64,000 nucleotides of DNA from Micromonospora halophytica. GTDB taxonomy: Bacteria > Actinomycetota > Actinomycetes > Mycobacteriales > Micromonosporaceae. Under the pieces are notes generated by a model. That model did not search any database, was not told where the DNA came from, and was given only the letters and a program-made list of their open reading frames with translations. Shown here piece by piece: positions 58,094 through 64,000 of this stretch (positions within the stretch are counted from its first letter, which is position 1; each line of letters opens with the position of its first letter). The DNA lies in contig NZ_FMDN01000005.1 of assembly GCF_900090245.1 (NCBI RefSeq), forward strand, positions 248,001-312,000, written 5' to 3'. A program made the translations under genes and the position numbers.

Positions 58094-59242
58094 ATGGTGG
58101 AGCGGGGTGGTCGGGAGCGGTCGGCGACGCAGTACAGCGCCCGGGTGCTCAGCCCGCGCGCCTGGGCCGCGCCGGTGCGCGCGATGTCCCGCATCCTCAA
58201 CGCCGACGGCTCCCCCCGCACCCCCGCCCCGGCCGGGCCGGTGCGCAGCGGCGTGGTGGACTGCGCCCTCTACGTCGACGGCGAACGGCAGCCCGGCGAG
58301 TGGCACTACGCCGAGGCGCTGGAGGCCGCCCGCAGGGAACGGGACGCGTTCGTCTGGCTCGGGCTGCACGAGCCGGAGCTGACCGAGATGTCCGCCATCG
58401 CCGAGACGTACGGCCTGCACGAGTTGGCCGTCGAGGACGCGGTCAAGGCGCAGCAACGCCCCAAGCTGGAACGCTTCGGTGAGGTCAGCTTCCTGGTGCT
58501 GCGGACCGCCCGCTACTGCGAGCACGCGGAACTGACCGAGAGCTCCGAGGTGGTGGAGACCGGGCAGGTGATGCTCTTCATCGGGCCGGATTTCCTGATC
58601 AGCGTCCGGCACGGGGACGCCAACCGGCTCGCGCCGGTCCGGGCCGACCTGGAAGCCAAGCGGGAACTGCTGCTGCACGGCCCGTGGGCCGTCGCGTACG
58701 CGGTCACCGACCGGGTGGTGGACCTCTACCTGGAGGTGGCCGACCGGCTGGAGGACGACCTCGACGTGTTGGAGGCCGACGTCTTCGCGCCCCAGGGCAG
58801 TGGCCGGATCCAGCGGATCTACCAGATGAAGCGGGAACTGGTGGAGTTCAAGCGGGCGGTGGTGCCGCTGCAACGACCGCTGCTGACCCTGGTGGCCGAG
58901 GTCAACCGGGAGGTGCCCCGGGAGGTGCGCCGCTACTTCCGGGACGTGCAGGACCACCTCAGCCGCACCGTCGAGCAGGTCAACTCGTACGACGACCTGC
59001 TCAACTCGATCCTCCAGGCGCGGCTGGCGCAGGTCACCGTCGACCAGAACAACGACATGCGCAAGATCGCCGCGTGGGCGGCCATCGCCGCGGTCTGGAC
59101 CGCGTTCGCCGGGGTCTACGGCATGAACTTCGAGAACATGCCCGAGCTGAGGTGGACGTACGGCTATCCGGGCGTACTCGCCCTGATGCTCGCCATCTCG
59201 CTGGCCCTGTACCGCTGGTTCCGCCGCAACGGCTGGCTGTAG
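58094..59242 (+). CDS. corA: CorA-family magnesium/divalent-cation transporter
   Basis: The 382-residue protein has a large cytoplasmic domain, a long helix leading into two C-terminal membrane segments, and the signature YGMNFENMPELRW. The terminal helix is followed by a basic tail RRNGWL. It forms a pentameric Mg2+/Co2+ channel. The ATG at 58094 follows GGGGAGGGG. It ends directly in a strong terminator. Confidence 0.95.
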   Translation: MVERGGRERSATQYSARVLSPRAWAAPVRAMSRILNADGSPRTPAPAGPVRSGVVDCALYVDGERQPGEWHYAEALEAARRERDAFVWLGLHEPELTEMSAIAETYGLHELAVEDAVKAQQRPKLERFGEVSFLVLRTARYCEHAELTESSEVVETGQVMLFIGPDFLISVRHGDANRLAPVRADLEAKRELLLHGPWAVAYAVTDRVVDLYLEVADRLEDDLDVLEADVFAPQGSGRIQRIYQMKRELVEFKRAVVPLQRPLLTLVAEVNREVPREVRRYFRDVQDHLSRTVEQVNSYDDLLNSILQARLAQVTVDQNNDMRKIAAWAAIAAVWTAFAGVYGMNFENMPELRWTYGYPGVLALMLAISLALYRWFRRNGWL

Positions 59243-59290
59243 GGCGGGTGTCGAAGTCCGTGGCCGAGCCGAGGACTTCGACACCCGCCC
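59242..59290 (+). terminator. Terminator after corA
   Basis: A perfect 18-bp stem begins GGGCGGGTGTCGAAGTCC at 59242-59259 and closes at 59273-59290 around a 13-nt loop. It starts at the last base of the stop codon. Confidence 0.85.
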
Positions 59291-59343
59291 TGGCCCCGAC
59301 CTCGGCGCTGCGTCGTCGATCCGGCACGAACGGGCGCGTGAAC

Positions 59344-59379
59344 GCCGGCGGCACGGGAGTCGCCTCCCGCGCCGCCGGC
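59344..59379 (-). terminator. Terminator for the minus-strand gene at 59391
   Basis: GCCGGCGGC-A-CGGGAG pairs with CTCCCG-C-GCCGCCGGC with one A-C mismatch and a TCGC loop, 12 nt past the stop at 59391. Confidence 0.7.
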
Positions 59380-59390
59380 GATACCGCTGG

Positions 59391-60191
59391 TCAGCGGCTG
59401 CTGGACTTGGCCGTGCCCTTGCCGACCGCCTTCGACACGTCGTCCGCCGGACGCCCGGAGACGTCGGTGGCGCCCTCGGCGACCGAGGGGACCTTGTCGT
59501 CGGCGTGGATCACCGGCTGGGCGCCGGGGGTGGTGGTCGAGGCGCTGTCCCCGCCGGCCACCGCCGAGCTGCCCGCGCCGGTCGGGCCACCGGCCGTGCC
59601 GGCGCCGCTCGACCGGGTCGAGGAGTCGGTCACCTTGCCACCGTTGGCCGAGGGGGTCTCGACCAAGAGGGTGTCGACCTCGTCACTGATGGTGTCGATG
59701 CTGCGGGTCGGGTCGTACTCGGCCCACTCCTGCTGCTCGCGGCGGCGGCGCATGGCCATCGCGCCGGCCATGCCGGCGACCGCGCCGGCGGCCAGCAGGC
59801 CGGTCATCAGGCCGCCCCGCGACTTCTTCTGCTTCTTCTTGGCGGCCTTCATGTTCTTGGCCTTCACCTTCTTGTTCATCGCGGACTGCCTGGCAGCGGC
59901 GGCCCTCTTGCCGGTGACCACCTTGCCCGCCTGCTCAGCCTGCGCCTTGCGCAGGGCGAGGACCAGCGGCGCGACGGCTGCGGCCGTCGACGCGAAACCG
60001 CTCGACGCCTTGTCCCGCACGACGATCGCGGTCGGCGCGACGGCGCCCCGGGCTGCCTGGACCCGCGGGCCGACCGTGGCGCCGGCGCCCTTCGCCGCGT
60101 ACGCCGCGGCCTGTCGAAGGTGACCGATGCCCTGGTTCAGCTCGACCTTGGCGAGCTGCCCCTGGGTCTTTCGCCGCCCGATTCCAAACAC
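59391..60191 (-). CDS. DUF5324-like membrane-associated protein
   Basis: The 266-residue product has a helical, Ala/Lys-rich N-terminus (about 1-110), a very basic stretch (NKKVKAKNMKAAKKKQKKSRGG), one membrane helix (LMTGLLAAGAVAGMAGAMAM) followed by RRRREQQEWAEYDP, and an acidic Ser/Gly-rich tail. The repeated GPRVQAARGAVAP pattern resembles DUF5324-type actinobacterial proteins. Function is unknown. The GTG at 60191 has AGGAGG 8 nt upstream. Confidence 0.65.
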   Translation of the reverse strand: MFGIGRRKTQGQLAKVELNQGIGHLRQAAAYAAKGAGATVGPRVQAARGAVAPTAIVVRDKASSGFASTAAAVAPLVLALRKAQAEQAGKVVTGKRAAAARQSAMNKKVKAKNMKAAKKKQKKSRGGLMTGLLAAGAVAGMAGAMAMRRRREQQEWAEYDPTRSIDTISDEVDTLLVETPSANGGKVTDSSTRSSGAGTAGGPTGAGSSAVAGGDSASTTTPGAQPVIHADDKVPSVAEGATDVSGRPADDVSKAVGKGTAKSSSR

Positions 60192-60309
60192 GGTTCCCAC
60201 CTCCTGGGAGTTGTTCCTCCGTCATCCTCCACCTTCGGATGCCTCCGCACTGCCAGATCGGGCACATGGGAGGATCCGCATGGAACTGACCAACGAGTGA
60301 GGAGTACCC

Positions 60310-60730
60310 GTAGCCGAGGCTGTCTACGCCACCTTGCACACCAACGCTGGCCCGATCCGGCTGGAGCTCTTCCCCAACCACGCTCCGAAGGCGGTCCGCA
60401 ACTTCGTGGACCTGACCGAGGGCTGGAATACACCGATCCGCGTACGGGGCAGCCAAGTTCGGTGACGAGTTCCACCCGGAGCTGCGCTTCGACCGGCCGT
60501 ACCTGCTGGCGATGGCGAACGCCGGGCCGGGCACCAACGGTTCGCAGTTCTTCATCACCGTCGCGCCGACGCCGCACCTGAACAACCGGCACACCATCTT
60601 CGGCCAGGTCGCCGACGAGGAGTCGGCGAAGGTGGTGGACTCGATCGCGAACACGCCGACCGGTCCGAGCGACCGGCCGCTGCAGGACGTGGTGATCGAG
60701 CGGGTCGAGATCGAGCGCGTCCCGGCCTGA
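60310..60730 (+). pseudogene. Decayed peptidyl-prolyl cis-trans isomerase (cyclophilin)
   Basis: Cyclophilin sequence is split over three frames. Frame 1 from 60310 reads AEAVYATLHTNAGPIRLELF through RNFVDLTEG and stops at 60463. A fragment [10 protein letters not shown] follows in another frame (60426-60455). The C-terminal part [52 protein letters not shown] reads in a third frame from 60455 to 60730. About 35 codons carrying the catalytic FHRV and FMIQGGD segments are absent. The expected start codon is GTA rather than GTG. At least three lesions make it non-functional. Confidence 0.92.
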
Positions 60731-60757
60731 CCGGGGCGGCGAGGTACCTTTGCACGC

Positions 60758-61696
60758 ATGACTGAACGCCCCGGGCAGGCAGGTGACGCCACCGGTGGGT
60801 CGGTGCCGGCCACTCCGGTCTGCTACCGCCACCCTGACCGGGAGACGTGCGTCCGGTGCACCCGCTGCGACCGGCCGATCTGTCCGGAGTGCATGCGGGA
60901 CGCCTCCGTCGGCCACCAGTGCCCGGAGTGCGTGAACGAGGGACGCCGCAGCGTGCGGCCGGCGCGTACCGCCTTCGGTGGCGGTGCCGCCGGCCGTCGC
61001 GGCCTCGTCACCCGGACGCTGATCACGCTGAACCTGCTGATGATGGTGCTCTCCATCGCCAGCGACGGGGGCGGCGACTCGATGGCCGGCGGCGGGCTCG
61101 GTGGTCTGCTCGGTGGCGGCACCCCGCTGACCCAGTGGGGCGCGGTGCTCGCCGAGTGGCCGCCGCGGTTCCCGGTGGAGGGCATCGTCACCGGCGAGTG
61201 GTACCGGCTGGTCACCGCGATGTTCCTGCACTACGGCCTGGTGCATCTGCTGTTGAACATGTGGGCGCTCTGGGTGCTGGGGCGGGAGCTGGAGGCCCTG
61301 CTCGGGCCGCTGCGATTCCTCGCGCTCTACCTGGTCGCGGGGCTCGGCGGCAACGTCGCGGCGTACCTGTTCAGCAGCCCGAACGCCGCGTCGGCCGGTG
61401 CCTCCACGGCGATCTTCGGGCTCTTCGCCGCCGTCTTCGTGCTGATGCGCCGGCTGGGCCGGGACACCTCGGCGATCGTGCCGATCCTGGTGATCAACCT
61501 GATCTTCACCTTCACCGTGCCGGGCATCTCGATCCCCGGGCACGTCGGCGGGCTGGTCACCGGCGCGGCGATGGCCTGGGTGCTGGCGTACGCGCCGCGG
61601 ATGCGGCGGTCGGTGTTCCAGTCGGTGGGCACCGCGGTCATCCTGGTGGCGCTGCTCGGCCTGGCGATCGTCCGGACGGCCGCGCTGGCCGGCTGA
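60758..61696 (+). CDS. Rhomboid-family intramembrane serine protease with B-box-like zinc finger
   Basis: The 312-residue protein begins with a Cys/His cluster (CYRHPDRETCVRCTRCDRPICPECMRDASVGHQCPECV, about 22-60) like a B-box zinc finger. Six or so membrane helices follow. The catalytic Ser lies in AGASTAIFGLFAA (family usually GxSG) and the His in GHVGGLVTGA. ATG 60758 follows TACCTT by 7 nt (leaderless). Substrates unknown. Confidence 0.92.
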   Translation: MTERPGQAGDATGGSVPATPVCYRHPDRETCVRCTRCDRPICPECMRDASVGHQCPECVNEGRRSVRPARTAFGGGAAGRRGLVTRTLITLNLLMMVLSIASDGGGDSMAGGGLGGLLGGGTPLTQWGAVLAEWPPRFPVEGIVTGEWYRLVTAMFLHYGLVHLLLNMWALWVLGRELEALLGPLRFLALYLVAGLGGNVAAYLFSSPNAASAGASTAIFGLFAAVFVLMRRLGRDTSAIVPILVINLIFTFTVPGISIPGHVGGLVTGAAMAWVLAYAPRMRRSVFQSVGTAVILVALLGLAIVRTAALAG

Positions 61697-61756
61697 GCCC
61701 CGGCCCGGCGCCCCGCGAGCTGCACGCCGGCGCGGTCCGGCCCGCGACGGGTCGGT

Positions 61757-62185
61757 TCAGCCGGGTCGGGCGGCCCGGAGCGTCTCGGCCACCTCGTCGG
61801 GCGGGGCGTCCAGGTCGTACCGGCCGAAGAGATGCAGCGACTCCCCGGCGTCGATCTCCAGCGTCTCGGCGGCCAGCCCGAACCGGGTACGCCGCTGGAC
61901 CGTGATCGCCTCGACCGAGGCCCACGGCAGCCGCCGCCGGCCGGCGAAGCCGTGCACCACGGTGACGCCGTCAAGGTCGGCAGCGAGGCGTACCGGGGCG
62001 AGCAGGTCGCGCAGCGCCCAGGCGGCCAGTCCGGCGGCGGTCACCAGCGCCAGCGCCAGTTGCACCCGGTCGCCCTCGTGGAGGATCAGGCCGAGCCCGG
62101 CCAGCGCGGCCGCGCCGACCAGCTTCACCACGGGAAGGGCCGGCGGTATCCGCCACTGGTGGGGCGGGGACGATGAGGGCTGCAC
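61757..62185 (-). CDS. PH domain-containing membrane protein
   Basis: The 142-residue protein has two N-terminal membrane helices (VVKLVGAAALAGLGLIL and LALALVTAAGLAAWALRDLL) and a bacterial PH domain (about 75-138: DGVTVVHGFAGRRRLPWASVEAITVQRRTRFGLAAETLEI). Such proteins are common in actinobacteria with unknown role. It converges with the rhomboid gene. Confidence 0.83.
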   Translation of the reverse strand: MQPSSSPPHQWRIPPALPVVKLVGAAALAGLGLILHEGDRVQLALALVTAAGLAAWALRDLLAPVRLAADLDGVTVVHGFAGRRRLPWASVEAITVQRRTRFGLAAETLEIDAGESLHLFGRYDLDAPPDEVAETLRAARPG

Positions 62186-62270
62186 CGGACCAGCATGCCA
62201 GCCCGGGGGAGGACGATCCGCCGGTGCAGGACGTACGATCGAGGGCAGCCTAAGTTACCGGGGAGTAGTC

Positions 62271-63443
62271 ATGAGTGACGCAGTCATCGTCGGCGCGGTA
62301 CGCACCCCGGTCGGGCGGCGCAAGGGCAGCCTGGCCACCGTGCACCCGGTCAACCTCTCGGCGCACGTGCTGCGCGCCCTCGCCGAACGCACCGGGATCG
62401 ACCCCGGCCAGGTGGACGACGTGGTGTGGGGCTGCGTCTCCCAGGTCGGCGAGCAGTCCTGGAACGTCGCCCGCAACGCCGTGCTGGCCGCCGGTTGGCC
62501 CGAGTCGGTCCCCGGCACCACGCTGGACCGGCAGTGCGGCTCCAGCCAGCAGGCGCTGCACTTCGCCGCCGCCACCGTGCTCTCCGGCCAGGCCGACCTG
62601 GTGGTCGCCGGCGGGGTCGAGTCGATGACCCGGGTGCCGATGGGCTCCAGCGTCGCCGACGGCGTGCCCTTCAGCGATCAGGTCCGCCAGCGGTACCGGG
62701 GCGTCGAGGGCTTCGCCGACGACCAGCCGCTCCCGTTCAACCAGGGCGTCGGGGCGGAGCTGATCGCCGCCCGCTGGCACTTCTCCCGTACCCAGCTCGA
62801 CGAGTTCGCGCTCGCCAGCCACGAGAAGGCGGCCGCCGCGCAGGACGCCGGGGCGTTCGACCCGGAGCTGGCCCCGGTGGCGCTCGCCGACGGTGGCAGG
62901 TTCGCCGCCGACGAGGGCATCCGGCGGGACACCACGCTCGAGAAGCTGGGCGAGCTGAAGACCCCGTTCCGCGCCGACGGCGTGGTCACCGCCGGCTCCG
63001 CGTCGCAGATCTCCGACGGGGCCGCCGCGCTCGCCGTCACCACCAGCGAGTGGGCCAGCCGGCACGGCCTGCGGCCGCTGGCCCGGGTGCACACCGCCGT
63101 GGTGGCCGCCGATGACCCGGTCGCCATGCTCACCGCGCCGATCCCGGCCACCGCGAAGGCGCTGCGCCGTGCGGGGCTGGGCATCGAGGAGATCGGGGTG
63201 TACGAGGTGAACGAGGCGTTCGCCCCGGTGCCGCTCGCCTGGCTGGCGGAGACCGAGGCCGACCCGGAGCGGCTCAACCCGCGCGGCGGGGCGATCGCCC
63301 TCGGCCACCCGCTGGGCGCCAGCGGTGCCCGGATCATGACCACCATGCTGGCGCACATGCGGGACAACGGCATCCGGTACGGCCTGCAGACCATGTGCGA
63401 GGGCGGCGGCATGGCCAACGCCACCATCGTCGAGCTGCTCTGA
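62271..63443 (+). CDS. Acetyl-CoA C-acetyltransferase (thiolase)
   Basis: The 390-residue enzyme condenses or cleaves acyl-CoA at the beta-keto position. Active-site residues are in TLDRQCGSSQQAL (nucleophilic Cys near 90), NPRGGAIALGHPLGASGARI (His near 345) and TMCEGGGMANATIVELL (second Cys near 377). VESMTRVPMG is typical of degradative thiolases. GGGGAG lies 6 nt before the ATG and a TACGAT -10 lies about 35 nt upstream. Confidence 0.96.
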   Translation: MSDAVIVGAVRTPVGRRKGSLATVHPVNLSAHVLRALAERTGIDPGQVDDVVWGCVSQVGEQSWNVARNAVLAAGWPESVPGTTLDRQCGSSQQALHFAAATVLSGQADLVVAGGVESMTRVPMGSSVADGVPFSDQVRQRYRGVEGFADDQPLPFNQGVGAELIAARWHFSRTQLDEFALASHEKAAAAQDAGAFDPELAPVALADGGRFAADEGIRRDTTLEKLGELKTPFRADGVVTAGSASQISDGAAALAVTTSEWASRHGLRPLARVHTAVVAADDPVAMLTAPIPATAKALRRAGLGIEEIGVYEVNEAFAPVPLAWLAETEADPERLNPRGGAIALGHPLGASGARIMTTMLAHMRDNGIRYGLQTMCEGGGMANATIVELL

Positions 63444-63486
63444 ATTCGCTGGCCGCCGTCGGGGTGCGCCGCCTAGCCTGCGGACC

Positions 63487-64000
63487 GTGACAACTGCCCC
63501 CGCTTCCGACTGGTCGGACCCGCTGTGGCGCGACGCCGCGCTCGCCTGGATCGCCGCCGCGCTCGGCCGGCACGGCCGCCGGGTCACCGGCCCGGTCGAG
63601 CCCCGGGTACGCCCCTGGTCGCTGGTCTGGCGGGTGCCCACCGACGCCGGTGACGCCTGGTTCAAGGCCAACAACCCGGGCACCCGGCACGAGGCGGCGC
63701 TGCTGGCCGAGTTGGCCCGGATCGCCCCGGGCCGGGTGCTCGATCCGATCGCGGTCGACACCCGCCGGGGCTGGTCCCTGCTCCCCGACGGGGGCCCGAG
63801 CCTGCGCGACACCCTGGCCGGGGGGAAGGACCTGTCGTACTGGGAGCGGCTGCTGCCCCGGTACGCCGCACTCCAGCTCGCGGTCGCCCCGCACGCCCGC
63901 GCGCTGCTGGACGCCGGGGTGCCCGACCATCGGCCGCAGCGGCTGCCGGCGCTCTACGCCGAACTGCTCGACGACGACGCGGCGCTGCTGCTCGGCACGC
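63487..64000 (+). CDS. Phosphotransferase-family protein (3' end cut by window)
   Basis: The visible 171 residues resemble the N-lobe of aminoglycoside/choline-kinase-like enzymes: WSLVWRVPTDAGDAWFKANNPGTRHEAALLAELARIAPGRVLDPIAVDTRRGWSLLPDGGPSLRD. The KAN segment holds a candidate ATP-binding Lys. The catalytic HGD motif would lie beyond the window. The GTG at 63487 follows TAGCCT by 7 nt, suggesting a leaderless start. Confidence 0.75.
   Translation, partial: MTTAPASDWSDPLWRDAALAWIAAALGRHGRRVTGPVEPRVRPWSLVWRVPTDAGDAWFKANNPGTRHEAALLAELARIAPGRVLDPIAVDTRRGWSLLPDGGPSLRDTLAGGKDLSYWERLLPRYAALQLAVAPHARALLDAGVPDHRPQRLPALYAELLDDDAALLLGT

Overview
The window looks like a chromosomal segment of a high-GC actinomycete, most likely a Micromonosporaceae member such as Micromonospora or a close relative. 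The base composition is very GC-rich with strong third-position bias. Typical actinobacterial families are present: a Bpa-type proteasome activator, DUF5926, DUF4192, DUF397 with an XRE/DUF5753 partner, three LCP enzymes and a YbjN/TY-Chap protein. Many genes carry a TANNNT -10 element 6-8 nt before the start codon, so their mRNAs are probably leaderless. I found no tRNA, rRNA, prophage, insertion sequence or CRISPR array.

Layout. Positions 1-16500 hold ordinary metabolic and housekeeping genes: a cut fructosamine kinase, fdhD/mobA for molybdenum cofactor, an Lrp regulator divergent from ddaH, a substrate-binding lipoprotein, Bpa, two HAD phosphatases in a 4-bp overlap, OsmC, AIM24 and pheA. 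Positions 16700-31300 hold arcA, then a long mostly minus-strand stretch: DUF5926, an anti-sigma-like ATPase, a PAS histidine kinase, glycerophosphodiesterase, rhodanese, three consecutive LCP ligases, a UDP-glucuronate-decarboxylase-like epimerase, an acetate-type symporter with its DUF485 partner, and a zinc-ribbon-like/flavin-reductase fusion containing a near-perfect parS site. Positions 31300-39500 hold an XRE/DUF5753 gene broken by an in-frame TAG, its DUF397 partner, an ABC exporter and a second sodium/solute symporter pair.

Positions 39500-44900 are the most unusual part. A cluster of four DnaA boxes is followed by three tandem secreted paralogues built from a repeated DTR/NVT/VGFY module; a further perfect DnaA box overlaps the -35 of the third gene. 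Positions 44900-55760 carry a LytTR two-component pair, a polyprenyl-phosphate sugar transferase, Fpg, a GT4 glycosyltransferase, and an overlapping trio (cytidylyltransferase-like, glycerol-1-phosphate-dehydrogenase-like, CDP-alcohol phosphotransferase) that looks like a complete pathway to a phosphodiester-linked polyol lipid or polymer. Positions 55870-64000 carry a CBS protein, an aminotransferase, CorA, a decayed peptidyl-prolyl isomerase gene, a rhomboid protease, a thiolase and a cut phosphotransferase.

How the genes work together. The LCP enzymes, epimerase, sugar transferase, GT4 and the CDP-alcohol trio point to cell-envelope glycopolymer assembly. The two symporter operons and the LytTR pair point to carboxylate sensing and uptake. 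ddaH and arcA are two arginine-type hydrolases without their usual pathway neighbours. Four intergenic inverted repeats of about 70-80 bp with GATC near both ends, three of them between convergent genes, form a possible repeat family. The parS site and DnaA boxes suggest, by inference only, a position in the origin-proximal half of the chromosome.
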